A DNA stretch of 64,000 bases, taken from NCBI RefSeq assembly GCF_905404315.1, contig NC_066294.1:6287501-6351500 (forward strand), in the 5' to 3' direction. Origin of the DNA: Leptidea sinapis (taxonomy: Eukaryota; Arthropoda; Insecta; Lepidoptera; Pieridae). Shown piece after piece: positions 52,141-63,454 of this stretch (the stretch's first letter is position 1; every line of letters starts with the position of its first letter). The translations under genes were made by a program, and so were the position numbers. The notes beneath the pieces are model-generated. The model did not search any database, had not been told where the DNA came from, and worked only from the letters and a program-made list of their open reading frames with translations.

Positions 52141-52570
52141 AGGGATTGCTTGTAACTAATTCTAGTAGGCTTCATAAGATACATAATAGCTTTAAGGATA
52201 AATGTATACACTTCTATAATAAAGTCCCAGCCACTGTTCATGCATTATCTATATATAAATTTAAATGTTTTATAAAAAAATGGCTCTGTCGTAAATCCTA
52301 TTACTCCAGTGCTCAATATCTAAATGATCGGACAGCCTGGGACTAGATTGTGATTATTTTATAGCGATAGAAAAGACTGTACAATATTGTATATTTTTAT
52401 TGAAAAGAGCGCAGAAAAAAATGCTGGGAGAGTTTCTTGCGCCTCTTCTTCCCCCTCAGAGCGCCATTTATTTCCAAAGCGGTAGTAGTATCTAGTAGTT
52501 ATCAGAAATGACATCAAAAAGAATTCTAAAGGAATCAATTTTGAGAAAATAAATGCATTTTATGCCTTTA
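52141..52570 (+). mobile_element. CR1-like LINE family c, with C-terminal codons
   Basis: The plus strand encodes the last 66 residues of ORF2 without a break (MLVTNSSRLHKIHNSFKDKC, FYNKVPATVH, FKCFIKKWLCRKSYYSSAQY, LNDRTAWD, stop at 52346), then the 3' untranslated region (gagagtttcttgcgcctctt, cagagcgccatttatttcca, gaattctaaaggaatcaatt) ending in tttatgcctttatt. It is the reference copy for family c fragments at 18196, 20803, 36550, 42142 and 52988. Confidence 0.75.
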
Positions 52571-53799
52571 TTACGTTAGTGGCCTTTTAGTTGGGACTAT
52601 GTTCTACGTTATACAAGTCCAAAGGTGCGAAGGTCCAACAGCGTTAAGTCGTTGTTGCAGAAGTAAAATTATTGAAATCATTCAGTCACAAGGGGCAACG
52701 AACTGCCTTCCAGTTAATTAAAAGCCATGTAAAATTTATTGGCATGTTTTATAGCTCGTAATTTGCTTGAGAAATGCATACCAGGACACACATTAACTAA
52801 CGATATCGAGTCTCTGTCACACTATATATACATAGTATAAATTACAAATAAAACAAACTTTTAATTTTTTATGATATTTTGGCATAATAGAACCTTAATA
52901 AAACTTTAAAAATTGAGTTTTAAAGTAAGATGTAGTTTGTCACGCACACTAATAAACCTGGTCTGTTTTCATCGGTTGTCTAGCAGCTAATGACATCAAA
53001 AAGAATTCTAAAAGAATCAATTTTGAGAAAATAAATGCCTTTTTATGCCAAGAGGATCTATCTAGATGTATAAATTTAGAATGAATAACATACATGTATA
53101 AAAAAGAATTTCGAGTTCAAATATTTATATAAATATTTAGCTTAACCCACACTTAACAATTGCTTAAATATATTAGGAAAAGTTACGTCTTACGCCTGAG
53201 GCAGGCTGCCTTTTTCTTATTATTTTAAAACCAAATTGGATTTAATTAAAGTTAATTCAATTAATTTTCTAACCGAGTTTATTCGTTAACCTTTCTCGCT
53301 TTAACTATAAGACTATTTCTATAAAATTTAGCTCAGGCAATATCAGGGAAATAGGATATAAGATATATCTTATAGCAACATTTTATGAGATTGGCAGTCT
53401 AAATATAGTTCCATCATAAAGTCATATAGATAGTATCGTAACTCTTGCCACACAAATATTATGTCCTTAAACAAATAAAAGCACACGAAACTATTTTATA
53501 ACAACAATAAAAATCAAAATAAGTTAACCCGACGCTTGCATACAATAAATTTCACATAACTACACACAAGCATGGTAGAACAAGCCCGCGGTAAAGTATT
53601 ATGAAATGTATTCAGAGAGAGAGCCCATAAAACAAAAGTGCGACATAAATTTACCGCCATCGGCTCTAACACGCATTAGCCTCGGGATTTCCACCATATG
53701 AGAAAATATTTTCCCGCTAGTGCTATCTAATATTTTTTACTGGATGTTGCTCTACTTTAGCATTTTTTTTTTTCAAATATTTATGTATTGTCACAACTT
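52571..53799. other. Mostly unassigned; short LINE c end at 52988-53047
   Basis: The 60-bp piece aatgacatcaaaaagaattc, taaaagaatcaattttgaga, aaataaatgcctttttatgc is a very short family c 3' end. The remainder shows no gene. A segment near 53580-53700 looks repeat-like but has no partner here. Confidence 0.4.
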
Positions 53800-54062
53800 T
53801 CACTATGCGCAACCTAAGCTGTGGAATAATCTTACGACGTCTGCTTTTTCTGAACAATATGATCTGAGTGTCTTCAAGGCCAGAATAAACGGGCATTTAC
53901 TGAATAGACGTGTTCGGTTAAATAGATTTATGACAAACGCTCTGTCACAGAGGATGATGTTTATTAGGTTTTTAGATCTTGATGCTAATCTTGATCTCAA
54001 TGTTATTTTATCAGAGGCTCAATTGTTTTAAAAATCAATTATCATTGAGTAAATAAATAAAT
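53800..54062 (+). mobile_element. LINE C-terminal tail with TAAA tail
   Basis: The plus strand encodes AQPKLWNNLTTSAFSEQYDL, SVFKARINGHLL and further codons to a stop at 54031, followed by gagtaaataaataaa. The KLWN.L......Y.L..FK..I...L pattern is the usual C-terminus of several LINE clades. The clade is not determined. RT is absent. Confidence 0.5.
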
Positions 54063-54070
54063 TTAATATA

Positions 54071-54340
54071 CCAGATAGAGGCTTCTTTGCAGAGGATGTC
54101 GGCTAGATTATGGGTACTACAACGGCGCCTATTTCTGCCGTGAAGGAGTAATGTGTAAGCATTATTGTATTTTGGTCTGAAGGGCGCCGTAGCTAGTGAA
54201 ATTACTGGGTAAGTCGTCTCAATCAGAGGAGCGCAATTTTTCAAGAATCCTGAGCGGCACTGCATTGTAATGGGCAGGCCGTAGCAATCACCATCAACTG
54301 AACGTCCCGCTGGTCTCGTCCCTTATTTTTATTTAAAAAA
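54071..54340 (+). mobile_element. SINE-like repeat, family R (copy 7)
   Basis: Inserted just after the TAAA tail of the preceding LINE. ggatgtcggctagattatgg, ggcgcctatttctgccgtga and ggcgccgtagctagtgaaat are kept. A deletion removes the first stem block, while cctgagcggcactgcattgt remains. Confidence 0.65.
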
Positions 54341-54894
54341 TGTAAATCTTATTGTATATAAGTAAAGTAAAGTAAATAGTGACATTAAAGTTCGTAACAT
54401 ATAATATTATAATGATCTGATTATCAAGACGTAAAATAATATTATCATTAAAAAATTCTACCTACCATTAATTGATACATAATATGTTAGTATAAAGCGT
54501 TAAGCTTAATTCATTGTTTAACGAGGATTACTCCAATATTAAATATGAGTAAAGAAGTAGAGCAACTTTCCCCTAACACACATTATACCGTTTAACCCTA
54601 CGTCCGACCACCTGTTGCTCGCATACGACAACCCATACACGGCCTCACGTACCCCCACGTAGGCTCTACGGTATCGGGACGTCCCACGCTTTTCGGGAAA
54701 ATGTCAAGAGATTTTGCGGAAGCATTCTAGAGGAAAATTGAGTTTATTCCGCGGTGACGGGGTTATTTATTTGCTGATATGAGAAGGGTTAAGCTGGTTA
54801 CAGTGTTACGATATGGGAGGCTTTATGGAGTTTCGTGAAGTTACTTATCAACATTTGTAAAGAACTTTACTGAATATTTGGTTTTAAATAGTTG
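54341..54894. other. Unassigned stretch
   Basis: A GC-richer segment at 54595-54700 (gtccgaccacctgttgctcg, ccccacgtaggctctacggt) has an open frame but no recognisable protein or splice context. Confidence 0.35.
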
Positions 54895-55065
54895 AACAAA
54901 CTGAGAGTTGAACAAAGCATACAAGATTTTATGACGATACGTCACTCGAACGGTTGGCTCAGTTGGAAGAGCACTGGCATGGAACGCCAGAGGTCGAGGG
55001 TTCGAGTACCGCATCGTTCATAAAATTTTGTTTTTCAAATTTTGTTTGTATTTCGTTTTATATTA
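54895..55065 (+). mobile_element. tRNA-derived SINE, family T1, best cloverleaf
   Basis: The 72-nt core at 54948-55019 pairs fully in the acceptor (gaacggt with atcgttc, one G-T), has D arm gctcagttggaagagc, anticodon stem ctggc/gccag with loop atggaac, and B-box ggttcgagtac. Leader (aacaaagcatacaagatttt, atgacgatacgtcactc) and tail (aaaattttgtttttcaaatt) match other T1 copies. Confidence 0.7.
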
Positions 55066-55329
55066 ACAATACCGTCTTACATTTTATAATATGAGAGCAT
55101 AAATAAGAGAGTTTTTATGAAAGTGTTCCTAGTGGAGGACCTAGGAAAATTATACTTACAAATATTAGCATAAATTTTGTCATACTACAGAAGCATGAAT
55201 CGAGAACCCAGTGAAGACTAAAAACTAGCCTCCATGGACATCTGAAATACTAGAAGTTCAAGAAATGCATTGCTTCCTCAGAAATGAAATAGTTTGCATG
55301 CCCTCTCCTAACTCGTACACTGCAACCGG
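55066..55329. other. Unassigned stretch
   Basis: No gene or shared repeat recognised. Confidence 0.3.
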
Positions 55330-55635
55330 TTAGTTTTGATTGATGAATTTTGTATGCGAATCTTTTACAAATAGAGTTAAATTATTGGTTGATTTGCTCT
55401 TGCTCACAGAGTCGCCACATGAATATAAGGTACAATACCATTTACTCCATATAGTGTTCGTGAACAGTGCGGAACTTAAGTACCGTTCATTGCTGATATG
55501 AAAAACACACATACAGTCACACACGAAAGGCTCCATACTATGTAGACTGTATTCTTTTAAATAATTTTTAATTTCATTTTTATTAATTGTTGCTATAGCA
55601 GCAATAGTTATTAAAACACACCCTAAAAAAAACAT
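55330..55635 (-). CDS. Hypothetical small secreted-type protein (weak)
   Basis: A 101-codon minus-strand frame starts MFFLGCVLITIAAIATINKN, a plausible signal peptide or single membrane segment. A polar mature part with a CDCMC cluster and two further cysteines (WYC, SCGD) follows, with Ser/Asn-rich segments (SKSKSTNNLTLF) near the end. It does not resemble any LINE, mariner or other repeat in the window, and no second copy is seen. No Kozak context, poly(A) signal or intron supports it. In AT-rich DNA a frame of this length can occur by chance, so I hold this loosely. Confidence 0.2.
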   Translation of the reverse strand: MFFLGCVLITIAAIATINKNEIKNYLKEYSLHSMEPFVCDCMCVFHISNERYLSSALFTNTIWSKWYCTLYSCGDSVSKSKSTNNLTLFVKDSHTKFINQN

Positions 55636-56034
55636 CTGTTTAACTATTGTGGCTCATGAGAATAACATCGTTCTAAAAATCAACGATAAAAATAAATAAT
55701 AAAAATGTAACTTGAACGTAAAATTCTAATATTAAAACACAGTTCCAATTACACGCGTTTTAATCCATTAAAAGTGTTTTATTTTAAAAAAATATGTTGT
55801 AGCTTCTGTTGTATGCAGCTGTCTTGCTGTTGTAAATGACGCATTAAAGTGAACTTACTAAATCCTATTAACATCATTTTGAATGGGTAAATCGACAAGA
55901 TGCAGTTCAGCTTTTAGTTTCTCCTGTTTTTTATGATTGAAATCACACTTTAGACGTGAAATAACGTGACGTGATAATAAAAAAAAAGTTTTCGCGTTTC
56001 CTAAATTTAGGGATCGCCACCCAACATCCTTTTA
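55636..56034. other. Mostly unassigned; MITE N end at 55745-55795
   Basis: agttccaattacacgcgttt, taatccattaaaagtgtttt matches one terminal repeat of the MITE at 43112-43320. The other end is not found nearby. Confidence 0.4.
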
Positions 56035-56430
56035 AAATTCAATTTCAAATATTTTTATTCATAATGGGATGTGACATCACTTATTGAAAGTCAAAAACTA
56101 CCACCCATTCCAAAATGAATTCCTCAGACCTGAGAAGAGCGGGCGCAACAAACTCAGCGGGCTTTTTTTAGTCATCGAAAAATTTATTTTTTACAAAGTA
56201 ATATTGTACAATTAAACTTATTATTTAATAGCCTGAGGGTCACTCCATTCCCAATCTGTGGTATCATTAAGAAAGTCATTTATTTTATAGTTACATTAAC
56301 CTTCTTTTGAATAACGCAATACTTTTGGTTTGAACATTTTCTGGGATCTTGTTGTAAAAGCATATACCTACATCGCCCCACAAAAGACTTACTAACTCGA
56401 CTTAGCCGAGTATTAACCTGGTGTTAACAT
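56035..56430 (-). mobile_element. CR1-like LINE family b, 3' part
   Basis: Reverse copy with tail (attcaatttcaaatattttt), untranslated region (gggatgtgacatcacttatt, gaaagtcaaaaactaccacc, aatgaattcctcagacctga) and the last codons of ORF2 (cattcccaatctgtggtatc encodes the ..DTTDWE end) up to about 56430. Internal deletions relative to 43920-44440. Confidence 0.65.
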
Positions 56431-57547
56431 TTTCTTTTTGACATTTTATTTGGTCTTTCTTATAGCTATAGCTTAAATTTGGAGGCAAGACTAAGATCTA
56501 CGAATACTGCCTATGATAATTGTTATTGAACGTATAGAGACTAACGCGAAAGAACCGAGTCCGCCGATAAAAGATTACTTTCTTCGTCTTATTTTCAGAT
56601 CTTTCTCAAATAAATCATATAAATTAAGCCCTTTAAATTATATTCACGTACGATGTATAGGGACATAAATGTTCCACACACGTTTTAATTCCGTGACGTT
56701 TATAAACGACGTTTGTGTGGTACAAGTTGTTAGTGATTGCTGTTATAATATATTATAATTGTTTTTTTTAATAAATCGATGTCTCTTAATGATTTGGATA
56801 GAATATACTACGCGTTAGCTTTTAGGGGCGAAAAACTGATCTAGATAAATTTAACCTCTGGGGAGAAGTGTTTTCCGAGACTTCCTTCCTTTATTCCTTT
56901 TTTTTATAAAATATAGATAGATTAATACGTAAAACTTACAAGATGATAATTATAATTATTTTTTAATAAGCAATTTTTAAATATAAATACGTTTTGTAAA
57001 AACTTTTCTATTTTGAAATACATGAAGTGGAAAAGCGTATGTTACAAATAAAATAAAAGTAAATTATGATTATATTTAATTCAAATACATTTAGTTTATT
57101 AATAAAAAATCATCCTCTGTGTAGTGATTATCAATGATTTTTTCACTTAGCTCGCAATTTAGTACAGGATTTGAAATATACCTACACAATTGAAAAAAAA
57201 TATAATCTTTTGATTATAATCAAACATTTTTCTATCTAGGTAAATAAATTTAATTCTAGGCATATATCCCTTTACTTGCTTACTATTTTAAACACTTCTT
57301 GACAAACAGTGTAATAAACCGTAAGTAGTTAATAAATCGCTTCTGCTTACAATTTATAGAATTATTTATAAGAACAATTACTCATAGCAAGACCGCACAC
57401 GTAGGTCCTCAGTCTAATTCTAATAATATTATTATGAAAAATTTGAATTTAATAATATTATAATGTATGCCCACAGCATAATGTATGAGGCGCACTTTAT
57501 ATTATACTTTGTCAAGGTGTTTTGATACTTGTTAATTGAACTTTGCA
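56431..57547. other. Unassigned stretch
   Basis: More than 1 kb of AT-rich sequence without recognisable gene or shared repeat. Several inverted AT motifs (for example taatattattatg near 57425) are not convincing structures. Confidence 0.35.
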
Positions 57548-57832
57548 CGCACACACTTACACTACTACAGGTTGAGAGGCGGCCATTATGAGAATTGACA
57601 TCGTCTGTGACAGATCAGTTTGCGTCTCAATAAAATATTTTAAAAATGCCGTCGTGCGTTGTGAATAAGTGTGAAAACGACACTATATAAGTATTTGTGG
57701 CCATATATGATTATTAATGAGGGAGAAAAAAGTGTGTAACTAGTATCCCCCGTAAGCGCACACACACTAGCATAACGGTGCTTCACTTGCTAATATCACG
57801 ACGCGGAGTCCTTCTTTTTTTACTCGTCCGTG
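57548..57832 (+). mobile_element. THAP-bearing MITE family P1, one end missing
   Basis: The reverse complement matches 1744-2000 closely. The right terminus (cgcggagtccttcttttttt, actcgtccgtg, ending 57832) is intact, and the shared interior includes cacacacttacactactaca, ggcggccatta, tgcgtctcaataaaatattt, ggtgcttcacttgctaatat. The other terminal repeat is not found to the left. The pair with 1736-2116 forms an inverted repeat about 55 kb apart. Confidence 0.65.
57646..57690 (+). pseudogene. THAP-like exon 1 remnant (P1 MITE, second copy)
   Basis: The ATG opens MPSCVVNKCENDTI, then stops. The C-x4-C pair (CVVNKC) is intact. In the first copy the same position is open for 31 codons, so the stop here is a private mutation. 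Confidence 0.5.
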
Positions 57833-60252
57833 ATAATAATATAAATGTGAGACTATAATAATCATAGCTCTAATCTATAATAATCCATCGCACTTCGTAT
57901 GTGCTTCATCAGATTAAGTGCGATGATAAGGAGGACGCCACAAAAAATATAAAATTAATTATTGGAAAAAAGCTACATTAAAAATTCACACTGACTCGAG
58001 TTTTTTACAAAACTAAAAAAAAAAACAAAACCAGTACCAGTGGGTGAAAGTGAAATAATCACTATTAATTTTTTGTAAGTAAGTTTTCATTTTAATGCAA
58101 ATATTTTTATGGGTACATTACACTAGTAAATTGAGGGCAATTAAAAATGTCAGCCATTTTTAGACTTTTACTTTTATTCGGTAAATATATTAGTAATCTT
58201 AAATATAAAGTATTAAAACCGTTTACATCCAACTCAGATGGTATCGTGGTCATACGTTAAGATCTAAAAGCAACTTAAATGTGACTTAGTGTCAGCAGGC
58301 CGTTTGTAAAACTCCCACAATCGATCAAAACGATATCTCGGCTAAAAGCTTTATCTCTAATGTTTGTATACTAATATTAGTTTTATATTACATCCGGCCC
58401 ATTAAAGTGACAGTACATGCTTATTGTTTATAGATACGTGCCCTTCATCCTGATTGATTCGGTACCAGGTACCAGCTGATCAGGTTGGATAGCGGTATTT
58501 TAATTGCTACTGCTGCTTACATGGATTTCAATGTGTTTCAAATAAAAGTAAAAAGGTTCTATGGTATTATTGATTCGGCTTCTAAAGGAATCTTCCTAAA
58601 ATTTCGAGATATACTTTAGGAACCGGTTGTACCTTGGCACAATATGTACCTAGGCTATTTCAAAAATTCCCGGGATTTTAAATTTAATTGAACTGCTGGC
58701 GATTTACCTCAAAATTGTTAGACTACAATCGATCTGCTCTGAGAGGCTTCAAGTATGTGTGATGAAGGATTGTCGTCTAGGTAGTGTCATGATGACATAG
58801 GTATTAGTTTTGGGCAAAATATACATTTTTTTAGTCAAGGTAAGTGTAGGTCTGCTCTTAAATGTCAATGAAAAAACTCATAATTATTATTCAAAATTGC
58901 GAGTTTATTGGTTCTTACAAAACAAACGCGTTCTAAAGTTCTAAGCTTAACTAAATTGTGACTTTGGATGTTGAAGCGTGACACTGCATGTTCTGAGCAT
59001 ACTTTTCATAAGATGGTACGTAATTACCGATTTTAGTTTATAATACGGGATATTTTTTCGAGATCGACTCAAAAAGCACTCGCGATCGACCTGTCGATCC
59101 CGATCGACCGTTTGAGCACCCCTGGTCTAGTGTATTCTGTACGTCACTACTGACTATTCAATTTGAAAATAGTCGTTTACCGCCCTTAAACCGGTGTTTG
59201 GTGTTATCGACGTTAAAAAGTTTTTTAGGGAAAAAAGTAAGTATTTTATATACGTTTTGAAGTCTCTTAGTTTTAAACGTTTTATAATAGTCACTGAACT
59301 TTTATATGCCATCGGGTCGTTTCTTTAACTAGTATTAATCATGTTGGAGTAGGTTGTACCTCGATCACTGTCAATCATTTGTACCTTGTTCAGTGGCCAG
59401 GGTACATTAATATGTTGCACTTTGGCCTAGAGAATATTTTCTTAATTTATTTATTTATTAGTACATAATCCACAGCTCTTAAAAATATTTAAAAAATACA
59501 TATTGATATGATCTGACAGCTAGAAGGGGATTAACATTTTAAAGGCCTGAATTTTAAGCAATCAACACAGTAAAACACCATGATTGTATTCAGTATGTGT
59601 CAGTATATATATTTACATACAAAAATATATATGTGCGTGTGGGTGTGTGTGTTTGTTTGTGTTAAATTAATTTCACATTCACGTAATATAATATTCCTGA
59701 TACAATATAAAAGATTTTGTCTCATTAGAAAAAAAAACAGTGAATATCATTTTGATTTTGTTCAGAATTTGTGAAAAACGGTTTTAGTTAAGAATATGTC
59801 CTATGAATATAATTTAGAATGTGTCCTAGGTACACCATAGTTCTGGTCTAGGTACACCATAGTTCTGGCCTAGGTACATAGGGTATGTCGTACCATGGCC
59901 ATAAATCACTTTTTACTTTTTAACTAATAAAACACATGTAAAAATGAAAGATACATTTTTGAAATTTTGGTGGTGAATACTCAAATAATTGACCTTTCAA
60001 ATTATGCAAAAATCGTTTGAGTACAGTTCGTCAAATGTAAATAAGAAATAGATATCTATAAAACTGTCATAGGTACAACTGTTTCCCCTACACTTAACCG
60101 TTTTCTTCTTTTTTTTACTCTACTGTTCAAAATCACATAAGCATTTATTATATTAATGAGCATTACTCCTACCCAAAGAAATCTATCTGTGTTAATAATA
60201 AACGCAAAGTAAAGTTATTTCAAATTTAAAACTATTTTCTTTATTTTACGCT
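57833..60252. other. Unassigned 2.4-kb stretch
   Basis: No recognisable gene. It contains the tandem at 59826-59880, a TG-rich tract (about 59628-59662) and motifs such as agttgatcg/gatcgac clusters at 59070-59115 without clear meaning. Confidence 0.35.
59826..59880. repeat. 22-bp tandem repeat, 2.5 units
   Basis: ctaggtacaccatagttctgg plus one variable base (t, then c) occurs at 59826-59847 and 59848-59869, and the start of a third unit follows. The two full units differ only at the last base. Confidence 0.85.
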
Positions 60253-60690
60253 CTTTAGCGCTCAACAAAACGCAGGTCCAGCCACAAATGGAGTATTGCT
60301 GTCATCTCTGGCCGGGCGCACCCCAGTATCAGCTAGATCCATTTGACCGAGTGCAACGCCGAACAGCTCGAATTTTCGGGGACCCAATGCTCTCTGAACG
60401 GCTAGATCACTTGGCGTTGCGTAGAGTCGTGCTTCATTGAGTGTCTTCTACCGCATTTATCACGGGGTGTATTCCGAAGAGCTGTTTCACCTGATTCCTG
60501 TCGCCGAATTCCACCTTCACACGACACGCCACAAGTTAGAATATCACCGCCACTATCTGGATGTGTGGCGATCCTCCATAGTGCGGTTTTCAAGGAGCTT
60601 TCTTCCAAGTTCTACAAAGCTGTGGAATGAGCTTCCTTGTGCAGTATTTCCGGGACGATACGACACAAAAAAAGCGCTTACACCTTCCTG
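60253..60690 (+). mobile_element. LINE family B 3' fragment
   Basis: The plus strand encodes PQMEYCCHLWPGAPQYQLDP, FDRVQRRTARIFGDPMLSER, LDHLALRR, then (shifted) FYRIYHGVYSEELFHLIPVA, HTTRHKLEYHRHYLDVWRSS, SFLPSSTKLWNELPCAVFPG and RYD. It shows the uninterrupted GAPQYQLDPFD junction that is split by the duplication in the 37-kb copy. The 3' untranslated tail is missing, so the end is deleted. Confidence 0.75.
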
Positions 60691-60839
60691 ACTGGCATCC
60701 TTCTTGTGATCTAGACGTTTTTGTTATCTTGACTGTTGTTTAACAAGACAAACGATAAAAATAGGCCAGGAATATTAGTTAAATGTGCGTGACAAGCTAC
60801 GTCATACACTCGTGATCTGTATGACAATTTGCTCAAAAT

Positions 60840-61070
60840 AGAGGTTTCGGGGGCGATAAATCGATCTAGCTATGTTTCAATTTTAAAAATGTAGTTTTAT
60901 CCGTGTTTTATTGAGAAATAGCTAATATTACAATAGAACACAAAGGTAAATTTCGCCACTTTATACAAGACTGTAATAGTTCAGATGGGACATTGGGTGA
61001 TCCGGAAAGCAGAAGTCCTCGGTTCAAATCCAGCTGATGTCCTTTTTTTTGTTCAAGTTTAGTACATGCA
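60840..61070 (+). mobile_element. tRNA-related SINE, family T2
   Basis: Second copy of 3383-3615 (gataaatcgatctagctatg, aaaggtaaatttcgccactt, cagatgggacattgggtgat, ccggaaagcagaag). The B-box is degraded (ggttcaaatcc). Confidence 0.6.
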
Positions 61071-61639
61071 AGGCGCAAAGGTAACACTACGGTTAGTTAA
61101 AACGAACCAAGAACATGCTGATCTTGAAAACCATTTTAAAAATCTCGAGTGTGGCTACAAGACGGCTTCTTCATTATACAGTATGAAGGATGTCCTCTAT
61201 GTAGACCTTCCATTATTCCTGTCCCATTAATAATAGTGTGTGGTAGCGAGACTTGACAACGCTACTTCAGATCCTATCTAACCGATATTATATAGGATGT
61301 TATAAAATGTTATCTGGTATTTATTTTTATTACTATGACGAATAATTACTTACTTTACTGATGACTTTAGGATTGTCTTATGTACCTAAAATGGTACCTT
61401 CGTAGTATAACGTCATCTTATACAAATAGCTAAGTTTGTTGTACAATATTTGTAAACATTATATTAAACCAATATTCTTTCTATGTCAAGCCTACATTAG
61501 TTGCAGATATTAATGTATACGTTTAAAGACCTTTTAAAATCGAATTTAGGACTGAATTCGCCAATTATCAGAGCTGGTGAACAATACAACATGCTTGTTA
61601 GAAAACACCCAAATGTAGATATATTCAATGACTCTCATG
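61071..61639. other. Unassigned stretch
   Basis: No recognisable gene or shared repeat. Confidence 0.35.
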
Positions 61640-61894
61640 GCTCAGCTTAAGAATAAAATACTAACATACTTTTAAGTCATTCTATAAACTAATCTAGTAA
61701 TTTAAATTTAATTTTCACATTAACTTTTATATGTAATTAATTTTAAAACACCTACTTTAAATTATTATTAGTCAATGCTGTGCATTTCTTTTATAGGTGT
61801 GCATATTAGAAGTGTAAATTATGTTAAGTTTATATGTAAAAGTATTAATATGTATTCTGTTGAAGTGCCTAATAAATAAATAAATAAATAAGAC
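61640..61894 (+). mobile_element. Probable LINE 3' tail with (AATA)n end
   Basis: AT-rich non-coding block ending tgttgaagtgcctaataaat, aaataaataaataa (tandem at about 61871-61892). The short tandem tail suggests a retrotransposon 3' end. No coding part is preserved and no second copy is in the window. Confidence 0.35.
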
Positions 61895-62289
61895 CACAAT
61901 AAAGTCAATATTGTTCATCTTTTGCTCACTCGTGAGCACTCCGTGAGTCCCTAATGGATAGCCACGCTGGCGTGGCTGCCGCGATTTCGATACCTACACG
62001 GGAAGTGAGACAGGCCTGACATTGGTAGCTAAATATTATAAATATATATTTCTCTAAAGGCTGGATTGCTTTTGCATCGCTGTCTTAAACATAGTTAATA
62101 AACTTTATGAGGAATTAAAATATTGAATATTTAATCTTTGAACAGCCTGTATAGTCACAGTTATACCTCTGTTGAACGATGCACGATGTAGTATTTAATC
62201 CATTGTCTACCGATAGAGAACAAATTAACGGCCATTTATCTGCCATCTATCACGTAAATAACTTTTTGTTCTTGTTTTTCGATGCTTGG
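61895..62289. other. Unassigned stretch
   Basis: Nothing recognised. A GC-richer patch lies near 61960-62010. Confidence 0.35.
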
Positions 62290-62640
62290 AGAAATTTATA
62301 TTATCATCAATTCAGCTAGAAGACATGCACTGCTGGAGAAACGCCTCCCCTAAAAATCCGCACGACAATCAGTCCTGCGCTGTCCTCATCCGACCTGTTC
62401 CGGCGATTTTGATCACCGGTCCAGCTTGTGGGGGTTCTACCAACACCAACGGCTATCTTTTGAGCTATTAACCGTGTCCAATGCCACTTCAGTTTTGCAA
62501 TCGTCTGAGCTATGTCGGTCACTTTGATTTTCCTATGACTGTCCTCATTTCTGATTCGATCTCGCAGGGAAACTCCAAGCATAGCCCTCTCCATAACCCT
62601 CTGAGTGATCATGAGCTTTCTTATAGACCCTGGTAAAAAA
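62290..62640 (-). mobile_element. RTE-type LINE C-terminal tail
   Basis: The minus strand reads MITQRVMERAMLGVSLRDRI, RNEDSHRKIKVTDIAQTIAK, LKWHWTRLIAQKI, then GRTPTSWTGDQN and NRRNRSDEDSAG before decay. This matches the R.MER.MLG.SLRD.IRNE..R...V.DI...I..LKW.W..HIAR pattern of RTE C-termini, and is a close relative of 31327-31670 on the other strand. RT is absent. Confidence 0.7.
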
Positions 62641-63184
62641 TTTATGGTGCTTCCCTAATATTCCCACCCGAGTTGGATTCGGTCAGTTACCTTCTCTCGC
62701 GCCCTTCAAACACATTAATGAAATAATAGATTTATGGTGTGAAAATTCTTTAGAATCGTTGTGATTTGAAACACGATGATTCGAAAAAGCGAGACGATAG
62801 AGACACAAACAGGTAAATAAATGTATAGGACTAAAAATGATTTAAAGCGACAGTAAAAAGAGACAGGCACATAAATTCATAAGGTTTAACGTGGGAGAAA
62901 ATGAGATAGGTGGTATGTTTTGGTACCAGGCGATCATAGCTGAAGAAGAGATTGTCTTATGTATGACGCGAGTATACCTGAATATAATATTCTGACATCA
63001 TGCGCACGACGTATTACTACATAGTCCAGGAGAACATAAATATGGTAGAGGTGATGGTGAAGTCTTTCATAGCGGTTGAAATCATGTGTCATTCTAGCAA
63101 CTAATGTACTAGGACTTCATATTATGCAGTTTAGAGTAATGTTTAATTTCATCGGATACAGCGATTCATCATCATATTGAAAGC
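62641..63184. other. Unassigned stretch
   Basis: No recognisable gene. A few purine-rich runs only. Confidence 0.35.
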
Positions 63185-63290
63185 TACCGATATTCTTGGC
63201 ACTTCTTCTCATTAGCTCAACCAAAACAATTTTTTTTATAATTCGTAAGTGTCATTTCCGTGACCTACATGAATAAAGTGATTTTGATGT
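63185..63290 (+). mobile_element. CR1-like LINE 3' end, family a, short
   Basis: cacttcttctcattagctca, then gtgtcatttccgtgacctac and atgaataaagtgattttgat. The short 5'-truncated copy is followed at once by a family R end. Confidence 0.6.
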
Positions 63291-63294
63291 TTTT

Positions 63295-63425
63295 TTCGGT
63301 GGCCTTAAGATCGAAACACATTACTGCTTCACGGCAGAACAAGGCGCCGTTGTGGTACCCATAATGTAGCCGGCATCCATACAAATGGCATGCAAAGGAG
63401 CCTTCCCACAAACCCACACTGGTGA
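63295..63425 (-). mobile_element. SINE-like repeat, family R (copy 8, 5' end only)
   Basis: Only the front half of family R in reverse: cttcacggcagaacaaggcg, ccgttgtggtacccataatg, agccggcatcc and gagccttcccac. An extra ~15 bp (acaaatggcatgc) duplicates part of the region. Confidence 0.6.
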
Positions 63426-63454
63426 ATGCCCTTAGTCATCTCATACGACAACGA

